From the NCBI GenBank assembly GCA_963720725.1, contig CAVRGN010000003.1, positions 930,001 through 994,000 on the forward strand: a stretch of 64,000 nt of DNA, written 5' to 3'. The stretch comes from Benzoatithermus sp963720725. Lineage in GTDB: Bacteria > Pseudomonadota > Alphaproteobacteria > Geminicoccales > Geminicoccaceae. Of this stretch, positions 44,617 through 53,045 are shown one piece after another (the first letter of the stretch is position 1; every line of letters starts with the position of its first letter). The notes beneath the pieces were generated by a model that was not told where the DNA came from, did not search any database, and was given only the letters and a program-made list of their open reading frames with translations. The translations under genes were made by a program, and so were the position numbers.

Positions 44617-45380
44617 ACGCGCTGCGCGCCGCCGTCACTGTCCTGGGGCTGCTCCTGGCCTGGCAGCTGCTGGTCTGGGCCACCGCAGTGCCGCCCTACA
44701 TCCTGCCGGGTCCGGCCGCCGTCGGCGTGGCGCTGGCGCGACAGCCTGGCCTGCTCGCCTGGCACGCCTCGGTGACGCTGCGGGAGATCGTCCTGGGCAT
44801 CCTGCTCGGCAGCCTGGTCGGCGCCGCCAGCGCCATGCTTCTGGCCGCGTCGCGCGCGGCGCGGCGCTGGCTCATGCCGCTCCTGGTGGTGAGCCAGGCC
44901 CTGCCGGTGTTCGCCCTCGCCCCGCTGCTCGTGCTCTGGCTCGGCTACGGCATGCCGTCGAAGGTCGCGATGGCCGTCCTGATCATCTATTTCCCCGTCA
45001 CCGCCGCCTTCCTCGACGGGCTGCGGCGGACGGAGCCCGGCTGGCTCGAGCTCGCCAGGACGATGGACGCGCCGCCCTGGGCGGTGCTGCGCCACATCCG
45101 CGTCCCTGCCGCGCTCCCGGCGCTGACCTCGGGCCTGCGGGTCGCGGCGGCGGTGGCGCCCATCGGTGCGGTGGTCGGCGAATGGGTCGGCTCCAGCGCC
45201 GGGCTGGGCTACCTGATGCTGCACGCCAATGCGCGCATGCAGGTCGACCTGATGTTCGCCGCGCTGCTCGTCCTGGCGGCGCTGGCGCTGGTGCTGTGGT
45301 GGGCCGTCGACCGCACCGGCCGCATGCTGGTGCGGTGGCAGCCCGAGACCCTCGAACCGGGCCTGGGAGTTCCGCCATGA
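44613..45380 (+). CDS. thiX: ABC transporter permease, HMP uptake (ThiX-like)
   Basis: The 255-residue inner-membrane channel subunit of the ThiXYZ system, with about six hydrophobic helices. It starts ALRAAVTVLGLLLAWQLLVW and contains PPYILPGPAAVGVAL, typical of SsuC/ThiX permeases. The coupling loop is ELARTMDAPPWAVLRHIRVP (EAA motif region). A GTG start overlaps the thiZ stop and its own stop overlaps thiY, so the three transporter genes are translated as one coupled block. Confidence 0.9.
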   Translation: MNALRAAVTVLGLLLAWQLLVWATAVPPYILPGPAAVGVALARQPGLLAWHASVTLREIVLGILLGSLVGAASAMLLAASRAARRWLMPLLVVSQALPVFALAPLLVLWLGYGMPSKVAMAVLIIYFPVTAAFLDGLRRTEPGWLELARTMDAPPWAVLRHIRVPAALPALTSGLRVAAAVAPIGAVVGEWVGSSAGLGYLMLHANARMQVDLMFAALLVLAALALVLWWAVDRTGRMLVRWQPETLEPGLGVPP

Positions 45381-46336
45381 AGCTTGCCCTTCACCTCGCG
45401 CTGGCCGCGCTCGGCCTGGCGCTGGCCTGTGGGCCGGCGCAGGCTGCCGACCGGCTGACCGTACTCCTCGACTGGTTCGTCAATCCCGACCACGCGCCGC
45501 TGATCGTGGCGCGTGAGCATGGCTTCTTTGCCGCGGAGGGTCTGGAGGTCGAGCTGATCGCTCCCGCCGACCCCAACGATCCGCCCAAGCTGGTGGCGGC
45601 GCGCCAGGCCGATCTCGGCCTGTCCTACCAGCCCCAGCTGCATCTGCAGGTGGCGCAGGGGCTGCCCCTGGTCCGGGTCGGCACGCTGGTGGCGACGCCG
45701 CTCAACAGTCTGGTGGTGCTGGCGGACGGCCCGGTGCGGACGGTGGCCGACCTCAGGGGCCGCAAGGTCGGCTTCTCGGTCGGCGGCTTCGAGGACGCCC
45801 TCCTCGGCGCCATGCTCGAGCGCAACGGGCTGCAGCTCGCCGACGTCGAGCTGGTCAACGTCAACTTCTCGCTCTCCCCGGCGCTGCTCGCCGGCCAGGT
45901 GGACGCGGTGGTCGGCGCGTTCCGCAATTTCGAGCTCAATCAGATGGACATCGTCGGCCGGCCCGGCCGCGCGTTCTTTCCCGAGGAGGAGGGCGTGCCG
46001 GCCTATGACGAGCTGATCCTGATCGCCCACCGCGACGATCTCTCCCGGCCCGAGTTCAAGCGCTTCCTGCGCGCCGTCGAGGCCGCCACGGCCTGGCTCC
46101 TGAACCATCCGGAACAGGCCTGGGACGTGTTCAAGGGTACCGATCCCACGCTCGACGACGAGCTCAACCACCGCGCGTGGCAGGACACGCTGCGCCGCTT
46201 CGCCCACAGCCCCGCCGCCCTGGATCACGGCCGCTACCGCCGGTTCGCGGCGTTCCTGGCCGAGCGCGGCCTGATCGCCGACCCCCCGTCCGTCGCCACC
46301 TATGCCGTCGACCTGTTCGAGGAACCGAGCCCATGA
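45377..46336 (+). CDS. thiY: ABC transporter substrate-binding protein, HMP-type pyrimidine (ThiY/NMT1-like)
   Basis: A 319-residue periplasmic binding protein with a signal peptide (LALAALGLALACGPAQA). The NMT1/THI5-like core starts RLTVLLDWFVNPDHAPLIVA, with REHGFFAAEGLEVELIAPAD and GRKVGFSVGGFEDALLGAML. The LDWFVNPDHAP segment is characteristic of pyrimidine-binding ThiY proteins. It delivers HMP or N-formyl-aminopyrimidine to ThiX. ATGA overlap with thiX upstream and thiM downstream. Confidence 0.92.
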   Translation: MKLALHLALAALGLALACGPAQAADRLTVLLDWFVNPDHAPLIVAREHGFFAAEGLEVELIAPADPNDPPKLVAARQADLGLSYQPQLHLQVAQGLPLVRVGTLVATPLNSLVVLADGPVRTVADLRGRKVGFSVGGFEDALLGAMLERNGLQLADVELVNVNFSLSPALLAGQVDAVVGAFRNFELNQMDIVGRPGRAFFPEEEGVPAYDELILIAHRDDLSRPEFKRFLRAVEAATAWLLNHPEQAWDVFKGTDPTLDDELNHRAWQDTLRRFAHSPAALDHGRYRRFAAFLAERGLIADPPSVATYAVDLFEEPSP

Positions 46337-47121
46337 CCGCCTACGTCGCCGAGGGCGTGGACCGCATCCGCGAGGTGGGCCCGCTGGTCCACAATGTCAC
46401 CAACCTGGTGGCGATGACGCTTTCCGCCAATGTCCTGATCGCCGTCGGCGCCTCGCCGATCATGTCGGCGGCACCCGAGGAGGCGGGGGAGCTCGCCGGC
46501 TTCTCCGGTGCGCTGGTGGTGAATATCGGCACGCTCACCCACGACTGGATCGAGGGTGCCCGGGCCGCCATCCGCGGTGCCCGCGCCGCCGGTACGCCGT
46601 GGGTGCTCGATCCGGTCGGCGTGGGCGCCACCGCCTTCCGCCGCGACGCCACCCGCGCGCTCGTGGCGCAGGGGCCTCGGATCATCCGCGGCAACGCCTC
46701 CGAGATCATGGCCCTGGCCGGCGGTGCCGCCGGCGGCAAGGGCGTGGACAGCACCGCGGGCGCCGAAGCCGCGGCCGAAGCCGCACGCCAGCTCGCGGCC
46801 GACACCGGTGCCGTGGTCGCGGTCACCGGCGAGATCGACCTGGTCACCGATGGGCGCCGCATGGCGACGGTCGCCAACGGCCATCTGCTGCTCACTCGCA
46901 CCACCGCCTCGGGCTGTGCGCTGACTGCGCTGATCGGCGCCTGGGCCGCCGTGCTCGCGGACCCGCTGGAAGCCACGGTGGGTGCGCTGGCGGCCTATGG
47001 CGTCGCGGCCGAACTTGCCGCCCCCAAGTCCTCGGGCTGCGGCAGCTTCGTCCCGGCCCTGCTCGACGCGCTGGGCGACCTCGACGGTGCCACGGCCGCC
47101 CGGCTCGCCCGCATCGCATGA
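46333..47121 (+). CDS. thiM: hydroxyethylthiazole kinase ThiM
   Basis: Phosphorylates the thiazole alcohol (THZ/HET) for salvage. A 262-residue ribokinase-like trimeric enzyme. It has PLVHNVTNLVAMTLSANVLI near the start, SPIMSAAPEEA, VLDPVGVGATAFR, IRGNASEIMALAG and the catalytic-Cys loop TTASGCALTALIGA, all in standard order. Its presence shows that the operon salvages the thiazole moiety as well as the pyrimidine. The start overlaps the thiY stop. Confidence 0.96.
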   Translation: MTAYVAEGVDRIREVGPLVHNVTNLVAMTLSANVLIAVGASPIMSAAPEEAGELAGFSGALVVNIGTLTHDWIEGARAAIRGARAAGTPWVLDPVGVGATAFRRDATRALVAQGPRIIRGNASEIMALAGGAAGGKGVDSTAGAEAAAEAARQLAADTGAVVAVTGEIDLVTDGRRMATVANGHLLLTRTTASGCALTALIGAWAAVLADPLEATVGALAAYGVAAELAAPKSSGCGSFVPALLDALGDLDGATAARLARIA

Positions 47122-47771
47122 GCCGATCCTTCGCGCTCGATGTCTACCTGATCACCGACCGCGGGCTCTGCGCGGCCCGCGGCATCGAGCGCGTGGTCGG
47201 CGAGGCGGTCGCCGGCGGTGCCACGATGGTCCAGCTGCGCGACGACCACACGGCCGCGGCGGAGCTGGTACCCCTGGCGCGTCGGCTGGTCGCCCTGTTG
47301 GCGCCGACCCGCGTGCCGCTGATCGTCAACAATGCGCTCGAGATTGCCGCCGCCGCCGGTGCCGCCGGGGTCCATGTCGGCCAGTCGGACGCCTCACCGG
47401 CCGAGGCGCGCGCCCGCCTCGGCCCCGGCGCCATCGTCGGCCTGAGCATCACCGATCCGGTGCAGGTGACGGCGGTGACGGCGGATCTCGTCGACTATCT
47501 GGGCGTCGGGCCGATCTACGCCACGGCGACCAAGTCCGACGCCGCCCTGCCGATCGGTCCGGCCGGCCTCGCGGCGGTCCGCGCGCGCACCCCCTTGCCG
47601 ATCGTCGCCATTGGCGGCATCGACGTCGGCAACGTCGCCTCGGTGATCGCCGCCGGGGCCGACGGGGTCGCCGTCGTCTCGGCCCTGTGCGCGGCTGCCG
47701 AGCCCCGGGCGGCCGCCCGGGAGCTGGCACGGGCGGTGGCCCGCGCGCACCAGGAGGAGACCACACGATGA
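47118..47771 (+). CDS. thiE: thiamine phosphate synthase ThiE
   Basis: Joins HMP-PP with thiazole phosphate to form thiamine phosphate. A 217-residue TIM barrel. It has the phosphate- and pyrimidine-binding motifs MVQLRDDHTAAAEL, LIVNNALEIAAAAGAAGVHV and GQSDASPAEAR. YLGVGPIYATATKSDA and the phosphate loop IVAIGGIDVGNVASVIAAGA, VAVVSAL complete it. It overlaps thiM by 4 nt and is followed by a coupled DUF1349 gene. Confidence 0.96.
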   Translation: MSRSFALDVYLITDRGLCAARGIERVVGEAVAGGATMVQLRDDHTAAAELVPLARRLVALLAPTRVPLIVNNALEIAAAAGAAGVHVGQSDASPAEARARLGPGAIVGLSITDPVQVTAVTADLVDYLGVGPIYATATKSDAALPIGPAGLAAVRARTPLPIVAIGGIDVGNVASVIAAGADGVAVVSALCAAAEPRAAARELARAVARAHQEETTR

Positions 47772-48376
47772 CCACGGCGCGGTGGCTGGACGAGCGGTTC
47801 GACGGCGTCGGTTTCGACCCGCGGCTGAGCTGGCACTGCCCGCCGGGCCGCTGGCAGTGCGGTGCTGGCCAGCTCGCCGTCGCGCCCGACTCGGGCACGG
47901 ATTTCTGGCAGGGCACGCATTACGGGTTCCGCAACGACAATGGCCACGCGCTGCTGGCCGAGGTGGCCGGCGACTTCATCCTCGAGACGCGGGTGAGCAC
48001 GGCGCCCGAAGCGCAGTACGACCAGGCCGGGTTGATGGTGCGGCTGGGTGCCGACTGCTGGCTCAAGACCTCGGTCGAGTACGAGCCCGGTCTGCCCAGC
48101 CGGCTGGGCGCGGTGATCACCAACCATGGCTGGTCGGACTGGTCGACCCAGGACATCGAGCCCGAGCGCGGCCGCGACGTCGCTTTCCGCGTCACCCGGC
48201 ACGGATCCGACTACTTGGTCGAGGCGGCGGTGACCGGCGGCGGCTGGAGCCAGCTGCGCCTCGGCCGGCTGCAGGGCGACCGTGGCGGGCCGGTACGGGC
48301 CGGCCTCTATGCCTGCTGCCCCAAGGCGGCCGGCCTGGTCGCCCGGTTCGCGCACCTGACGATCGACCACCGCTGA
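47768..48376 (+). CDS. DUF1349 domain-containing protein
   Basis: A 202-residue protein of the DUF1349 family with a concanavalin-like jelly-roll pattern. It has LSWHCPPGRWQCGAGQLAVA, then DFWQGTHYGFRNDNGHALLA, QYDQAGLMVRLGADCWLKTS and VEYEPGLPSRLGAVITNHGW. It has no signal peptide. Its ATG overlaps the thiE stop (ATGA), so it is translated with the thiamine operon although nothing in the family suggests a thiamine role. Homologues are described as carbohydrate-binding-like but no reaction is known. It ends 7 nt from the convergent MlaC-like gene. Confidence 0.85.
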   Translation: MTTARWLDERFDGVGFDPRLSWHCPPGRWQCGAGQLAVAPDSGTDFWQGTHYGFRNDNGHALLAEVAGDFILETRVSTAPEAQYDQAGLMVRLGADCWLKTSVEYEPGLPSRLGAVITNHGWSDWSTQDIEPERGRDVAFRVTRHGSDYLVEAAVTGGGWSQLRLGRLQGDRGGPVRAGLYACCPKAAGLVARFAHLTIDHR

Positions 48377-48383
48377 GCCGCGG

Positions 48384-48995
48384 TCAGGAACGCTTTTCCG
48401 CCTTGCCCTGGATCTGGGCGATCAGCGCGTCCAGGCCCTGGCGGCTCACCACCGAGTCGAACTCGCTGCGGTTGCTCACGACCAGACTGACGCCCTCGAC
48501 CGCGACGTCGATCAGGCGGTAGACGCCGTCCGTCTCGCGGACGCGCCATTCGATCCGCACCGGGTCCGGCCGGGTCGGCAGCCGGACCTCGCTCGGGACC
48601 AGGGCGTCGCTGCCATCCGCGACGCACCGCCCGAGCAGGCGGTAGCTCACGCCGCCGCCCAGGCGGGCGAAGCGGTAGGCCAGGCTGTCGACGGCGTAGA
48701 CGCGGAACGCGTCGAGATAGGCCGCGCGTTGCTGCTCGCTGGCGGTGCGCCAGTGGCGACCCAGCACGAGCCGCGCGATCAGCGGCACGTCGGCGAGCTC
48801 GAACAGCAGCCGGTTCATGCCGTCGAGACGCTCCGCGTCGTCGGCGCCCGGGGCGTTGAGGATCGCCAGGGTTCGATCCGCGGCACGCGTGATGAACGCT
48901 TCGGCACCCGCACAGTCGGCGCGCGCCGGCTTGGCGGCCGCATCGGCCATGCCGGCTGCGAGCAGGACCAGCGCGGCTCGCCGGCGCAGCTTCAC
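48384..48995 (-). CDS. MlaC-like phospholipid-binding protein (Ttg2D/ABC auxiliary)
   Basis: A 203-residue periplasmic protein of the MlaC/Ttg2D family that carries phospholipid between the outer-membrane complex and the MlaFEDB transporter. It has a short signal peptide (RRAALVLLAAGMADAAAKPARA) and a helical start with AEAFITRAADRTLAILNAPG. VPLIARLVLGRHWRTASEQQ and the conserved YLDAFRVYAVDSLAYRF follow, then EWRVRETDGVYRLIDVAVEG and a C-terminal FDSVVSRQGLDALIAQI. The GTG start overlaps the dehydrogenase stop by 4 nt. No mlaFED genes are nearby, so it may act with a distant system. Confidence 0.88.
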   Translation of the reverse strand: MKLRRRAALVLLAAGMADAAAKPARADCAGAEAFITRAADRTLAILNAPGADDAERLDGMNRLLFELADVPLIARLVLGRHWRTASEQQRAAYLDAFRVYAVDSLAYRFARLGGGVSYRLLGRCVADGSDALVPSEVRLPTRPDPVRIEWRVRETDGVYRLIDVAVEGVSLVVSNRSEFDSVVSRQGLDALIAQIQGKAEKRS

Positions 48996-49954
48996 GTCAG
49001 CGCGTCCGGCGCCGGTCGGCCGGCAAAGAACGCGTCGAGATTGTCCAGGGCGCGAAAGCCCATGGCGTTGCGGGTCTCGACCGTGGCACTGCCGAGATGG
49101 GGGAGCAAAAAGCAGTTCGGCAGGTCGCGATAACCGGGATGGATCGCGGGCTCGCCGGCGAAGACGTCCAGCCCGGCGGCGAACAGCCGCCCGGACCGCA
49201 AAGCGGCGATCAGCGCCTCGTCCTCGACCAGGGTGCCGCGGGCGGTGTTCACCAGGACCGCACCCTGGGGCATGAGGGCCAGCGTGCGGGCGTTGATCAG
49301 GTGCTGGGTGGCGGCACCGCCCGGGCAGTTGAGCGACAGGAAGTGGCAGTGCGGCAGCAGGTCCTCGAGCGTGGCATGATAGCTGGCACCCTGCGCGTCG
49401 TCCTTCGCCAGCGGTTGGCGGTTGTGGTAGTGGATCTCCAGTCCGAAGCCGCGCGCCCGCCGCGCCAGCGCTTGGCCGATGCGACCCATCCCGACGATCC
49501 CCAGCACCCGACCGCGCAGCTCCAGCCCGAGCAGATCGGTCATGGTCGGCCGCTGCCAGCGACCGTCGCGCACCAGCGTCTCGCCCTCCCAGGCTCGGCG
49601 GGCGGCCCCCAGGAGGCAGAGCATGGCGATGTCGGCGGTGGCCTCGGTCAGCACGTCCGGCGTGTTGGTGGCAACGATGCCGTGGGCACGGCAGGCCTCG
49701 AGATCGAAATGCTCGTAGCCGACCGAGAACGAGGCGATGATGCCGATGCGCTCCGGCAGCCGCTCCACCAGCTCGGCGGTCCAGCGCTCGCTGGTGCAGG
49801 TCAGGATGCCGTCCGCGTCTTGAGCGAGGTGAGCAAGCTGGTCCGGCTCGTACTGCACGTCCGCATCGTTGAGCCGCGCGTCGTAGTCGCGCCGGATCCG
49901 CGCCTCGACGGCATCCGGCAGCCGCCGTGTCACCAGGAGCTTCGGCTGCCGCAT
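48992..49954 (-). CDS. D-isomer 2-hydroxyacid dehydrogenase (glyoxylate/hydroxypyruvate reductase type)
   Basis: A 320-residue NAD(P)-dependent dehydrogenase. The nucleotide-binding loop is VLGIVGMGRIGQALARRARG, preceded by TADIAMLCLLGAARR, and the conserved LVNTARGTLVEDEALIAALR contains the catalytic Arg. LFAAGLDVFAGEPAIHP holds the catalytic Glu, and LPHLGSATVETRNAM the His. Length and motifs suit glyoxylate or hydroxypyruvate reductase. The ATG 49954 is chosen; longer in-frame starts exist. Coupled to the MlaC-like gene downstream. Confidence 0.9.
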   Translation of the reverse strand: MRQPKLLVTRRLPDAVEARIRRDYDARLNDADVQYEPDQLAHLAQDADGILTCTSERWTAELVERLPERIGIIASFSVGYEHFDLEACRAHGIVATNTPDVLTEATADIAMLCLLGAARRAWEGETLVRDGRWQRPTMTDLLGLELRGRVLGIVGMGRIGQALARRARGFGLEIHYHNRQPLAKDDAQGASYHATLEDLLPHCHFLSLNCPGGAATQHLINARTLALMPQGAVLVNTARGTLVEDEALIAALRSGRLFAAGLDVFAGEPAIHPGYRDLPNCFLLPHLGSATVETRNAMGFRALDNLDAFFAGRPAPDALT

Positions 49955-50042
49955 GCCTTGTCCACCCTGTACTTTCGACCCCAACGTACCGATCATATAG
50001 CTCAGTGCCGCTGGCCGTGCCACGGATTGGAGTGATCGAGAC

Positions 50043-50849
50043 TTGCCTCGCCGACATGCCTGCCTGATCGTCGCCGCGGCTCTCGCCGGCGCGGCGGCCG
50101 TGCCCGCCCTGGCGGCGGCACCGGCCGTGGAATTGCTGTCGCACCGTGCCGCCTACCGGCTGAGCCTGGCGCAGGCGGACGCGGGCTCCGGGCTGAGCCG
50201 GGTCCGCGGCGGCCTGGTCCTCGAATGGCGTGCGGCCTGCGACGGCTGGCTGAGCCAGCAACGGCTGGGCTTCGTCGCCGAGATGGATGACGGCCCCGGC
50301 TTCAGCTACGATGTCCGGTTCGCGAGCTGGGAGTCGCTCGACAACACCCAGCTGCGCTTCAGCGTGCGCTCGTTCGACGGTCCGACCATGCAGGACGAGT
50401 ATCGCGGCCTCGCGAAGCTCGCGGCACCGGGCGAGGCCGGCACGGCGCAGTATCAGCTCCCCGAGGCCGAGGACGTGGCGCTGCCGGCGGGGACGGTCTT
50501 CCCCACCGCCCATGTCGCCGCCATCATCACCGGTGCCCGGGCCGGCGAGCGGATCGTCAGCCGCCAGGTGTTCGACGGCTCCGGCGAGGATGCGCTCACC
50601 AGGGCCACCGCCGTGATCGGCGCCGCCCGGACCGCCGCCTTGGTCTCCGGCGGCGAGGCCGAGCCCAGCTGGCCGGTGAGCATCGCCTATTTCGCCGCCG
50701 ACGGCGAGGACGTCCTGCCCCAGTTCGAGATCGCCTTCGACCTTTCCGCCGGTGGCGTGCTCAGCCATGTCCGCCTCGACTATGGCGACTTCACCCTCCA
50801 GGCCGAGCTCGAGAAGCTCGAGACCTTCGCCCGCCCGGATTGCCGCTGA
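50043..50849 (+). CDS. eipB: EipB/DUF1849 family cell-envelope integrity protein
   Basis: A 268-residue periplasmic protein of the EipB family, which forms an open beta-spiral and maintains envelope integrity in Brucella. A signal peptide (ACLIVAAALAGAAAVPALA) precedes VELLSHRAAYRLSLAQADAG and SGLSRVRGGLVLEWRAACDG. The family disulfide pair is present as Cys66 and Cys267 (RPDCR at the end). FSYDVRFASWESLDNTQLRF and LPAGTVFPTAHVAAII are further conserved blocks. It starts at TTG 50043 with GGAG about 9 nt upstream and is divergent from the dehydrogenase. Confidence 0.9.
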   Translation: MPRRHACLIVAAALAGAAAVPALAAAPAVELLSHRAAYRLSLAQADAGSGLSRVRGGLVLEWRAACDGWLSQQRLGFVAEMDDGPGFSYDVRFASWESLDNTQLRFSVRSFDGPTMQDEYRGLAKLAAPGEAGTAQYQLPEAEDVALPAGTVFPTAHVAAIITGARAGERIVSRQVFDGSGEDALTRATAVIGAARTAALVSGGEAEPSWPVSIAYFAADGEDVLPQFEIAFDLSAGGVLSHVRLDYGDFTLQAELEKLETFARPDCR

Positions 50850-51213
50850 CGCTGCGCACTGTAGGACGCGCTCGGTGGAGGGCGGAGGTCGGAGCGGTGG
50901 ACGCGTGTCATTCGACTGGCTCGGCGCCCGGCAGCGCTGGGCCGGGCCACCGCGCTCGCGTCTCCTTGCCGCGGAACGCGTGTGTCTGTCGCTGCGGCCT
51001 CGGCTGACCGAACGAATGCCCGTGGGACGCGGCCGGATCCGCGGGCTGTCCGTCGGCGCACATGGCATGGCAGCCGATGAGATCGCCGGCTTGCCGTCCG
51101 CCCGGCCGACGCTTCCGGCAGCGGCCCCTCCCGGCGTTGCGTGACCCCTGCAGGCTGTCGGGCCGCTCTGCCCACCCTGGGAGCGGACACGCTTCGTCGC
51201 GACGGGCTGCTCG
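50850..51213. other. 364-nt gap between convergent genes, no recognised gene
   Basis: Between the eipB stop and the OmpA-like stop I find no known gene or RNA. A plus-strand frame of about 78 codons starting near a GTG at 50904 and ending at 51144 is open, but its product (SFDWLGARQRWAGPPRSRLL onward) matches nothing I know and lacks a clear ribosome site. CCGCTC and GAGCGG near 51160-51187 form a weak hairpin. The interval is probably spacer and 3' untranslated sequence. Confidence 0.5.
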
Positions 51214-52668
51214 TCAGGGCACGGCGCGGGCGGTGAGGACGAGGCGGCGCGAAGGATCGTGCGGCAGGAACGACCTGCGGACGCGCAGGACCGGCCCGTC
51301 GCCGCGCGTGCCCAGCCAATCTTCCACCCGGGTCTGGCGCCGCTCGGCCAGCCATGCATTGTAGGCTCGGGCGCGCTCGGCCGGCAGTGCTCCGGCGACG
51401 TCGTCGACGGCGGCCTGGAGCTCGACCTCCCACACCGACCCCTGCCCGAGCGCCGCCAGCATCGCCTGCAGGCGCGCTTGCGCATCGCCGCCGAGCTCGC
51501 TGCTGTCGGACGCGAACACCAGCTCGACCGTCAGCGGCGCCGGCTGCAGGGCTGCCGCGTCGGCGCCGGCCGCCGGGCCGGCCTCCGGCTCGGCGCCGAC
51601 CGCCAGGGCCGGTCCCGCGCCCGCTGCCGCCACCATCGTCGCTGGCGCGACGACCGACTGCGGTGCGGTGCCCGCTGCTCCCGCTCGGTCGGCTTCCAGC
51701 GGCACCGGCTCTGCCGTCAAGCTGAGCCCGGCTTGGTCCGACTCCCCGGCCGGGGGCTTGGCCGAGGCGAGCATGGCGCCGGCGCGGATCAGCTCGATCT
51801 CCTGCGCCGGAGTCGGTCCGACGATCGCCGCCCGAGCCGACGGATCCGTCGCGGGTGCAGCCGGCCCGTGTGGAGCGGCATGGGCACCGGGCTCGATGCC
51901 CGCTGCCGCGCCTGCGGGTGCGTGAGCCATGACGCCAGGTGCGGTTTCGCCGGGGGCCGGATCCGCAAGCGCGTCCGGCTGTGCGGGCGCGGCGAAGGCC
52001 ACGGCACCACCCGCGGCAGGGACCGTCGCCTCGGCGCGCGCAGCCGGCGCGGGCTGGCGGGATGCCGATGCCGGGAGGTGGATGCCGGGCGCGGGCTCGT
52101 CGCCCGGTCCCGGCGGCGCCGCGGCACTCGCCAGGGCTCGGGGCGGGCCGCTCGCCGCCAGGGTCGTCGCAGCCGGCAGCGCTGTCCCGCTGCAGTCCTG
52201 GCCCGCGATCTGGCTGAAGATCCACAAGGTCGCCCGGGGTTCGCGGATGGCGAACTGGCGGTCCCAGCCGCTGCTGACGTCCGCGGCCGGCAGCCCCGCC
52301 CGCTCGAGACGCTGCCTGACGGCAGCCGCTCGGGCGCGCGCGAGACGGTGTGCCGCCAGGGTGTCGCCCTCGGCGTCGGCGCCGGGACGGACATGCCCGA
52401 CCACCTGGGCGTAGAGGAAGCAGTCGGTCGCGATGGCGGCGAGGAACCCGTCGAGCGCGGCAGCGGTGGGGGCGTCGAGCGCGCCTGCGCCCGCGGCGAA
52501 CGGCACGGCGCGGACGGTGGCCTGGGCGAGGCGGCCGTCGCTCACCGCCATCGGCAGCGCTTGCTCGGTCAGCAGGGTCAGCCCGCCCGCGGCCAGGGCG
52601 GGCTCGGCGCCGCCTGCCGCCAGGCAGGCGGCCAGCAGCAGCGATCGCCGTCGTGCCCACCAAGCCAT
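51214..52668 (-). CDS. OmpA-like protein with two OmpA-type modules and a long Ala/Pro linker
   Basis: A 484-residue exported protein. A signal peptide (RRSLLLAACLAAGGAEPALA) precedes a first module at about residues 30-165, with VVGHVRPGADAEGDTLAAHR and LARARAAAVRQRLERAGLPA, which is the OmpA/MotB peptidoglycan-binding pattern. About 200 residues of Ala, Pro and Gly-rich low complexity follow. A second related module ends the protein at about 375-484, with VELVFASDSSELGGDAQARL and LPAERARAYNAWLAERRQTR. I know of no characterised protein with this exact layout. It probably spans or tethers the envelope to the wall; this is inference. Confidence 0.65.
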   Translation of the reverse strand: MAWWARRRSLLLAACLAAGGAEPALAAGGLTLLTEQALPMAVSDGRLAQATVRAVPFAAGAGALDAPTAAALDGFLAAIATDCFLYAQVVGHVRPGADAEGDTLAAHRLARARAAAVRQRLERAGLPAADVSSGWDRQFAIREPRATLWIFSQIAGQDCSGTALPAATTLAASGPPRALASAAAPPGPGDEPAPGIHLPASASRQPAPAARAEATVPAAGGAVAFAAPAQPDALADPAPGETAPGVMAHAPAGAAAGIEPGAHAAPHGPAAPATDPSARAAIVGPTPAQEIELIRAGAMLASAKPPAGESDQAGLSLTAEPVPLEADRAGAAGTAPQSVVAPATMVAAAGAGPALAVGAEPEAGPAAGADAAALQPAPLTVELVFASDSSELGGDAQARLQAMLAALGQGSVWEVELQAAVDDVAGALPAERARAYNAWLAERRQTRVEDWLGTRGDGPVLRVRRSFLPHDPSRRLVLTARAVP

Positions 52669-52761
52669 GCCGTCGCCCCTCCGTCGCCAGTCGGAGCGGC
52701 ACTATCGGAGGCGGAGGTTGCGAACCGGTTAACGCCGGGGGGACGGCCGGGCGACAAACGA

Positions 52762-52786
52762 AAAGCCCGCGCGAGGCGCGGGCTTT
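52762..52786 (-). terminator. intrinsic terminator of rpmG
   Basis: AAAGCCCGCGC and GCGCGGGCTTT form a perfect 11-bp stem with a 3-nt loop, 24 nt after the rpmG stop. On the minus strand it ends in TTTTCGTTT. The A-rich flank on the other side means it could also work in the opposite direction. Confidence 0.85.
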
Positions 52787-52810
52787 GCCGGCGAATGGAC
52801 GGCCGTCGGC

Positions 52811-52978
52811 CTACTTGATCTTGGCTTCCTTGAACTCGACATGCTTGCGCACCTTGGGATCGTACTTGCGCAGCGCGAGCTTCTCGGTGGTCTTCCGCGG
52901 ATTCTTCTTCGTGGTGTAGAAGAAGCCGGTGCCCGCGGTGCTCACGAGCTTGATCAGAACGGTGGCGGGCTTCGCCAT
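52811..52978 (-). CDS. rpmG: 50S ribosomal protein L33
   Basis: Small ribosomal protein of 55 residues: MAKPATVLIKLVSTAGTGFF, then TTKKNPRKTTEKLALRKYDP and a closing KHVEFKEAKIK. It is the Cys-free form that does not bind zinc. It has its own promoter and terminator and so forms a single-gene unit between the OmpA-like gene and the MFS gene. Confidence 0.98.
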   Translation of the reverse strand: MAKPATVLIKLVSTAGTGFFYTTKKNPRKTTEKLALRKYDPKVRKHVEFKEAKIK

Positions 52979-53017
52979 GGACGACAGTCCTCGAATTCGG
53001 TCAGGGATCGGCGGCGC

Positions 53018-53045
53018 AAGATAGGCTCGCGCACCGCCCTGTCAA
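53018..53045 (-). promoter_or_regulatory. sigma-70 promoter of rpmG
   Basis: On the minus strand a perfect TTGACA (53040-53045) and TATCTT (53018-53023) are 16 nt apart. Transcription would start near 53011, about 33 nt before the rpmG ATG. The -35 overlaps the stop codon of the upstream MFS gene. Confidence 0.7.

Noticed and set aside
48384..51485. A 1033-codon minus-strand frame
   Set aside because: Only its last 203 codons are the MlaC-like gene. The upstream part is an out-of-frame reading of the dehydrogenase and eipB antisense.
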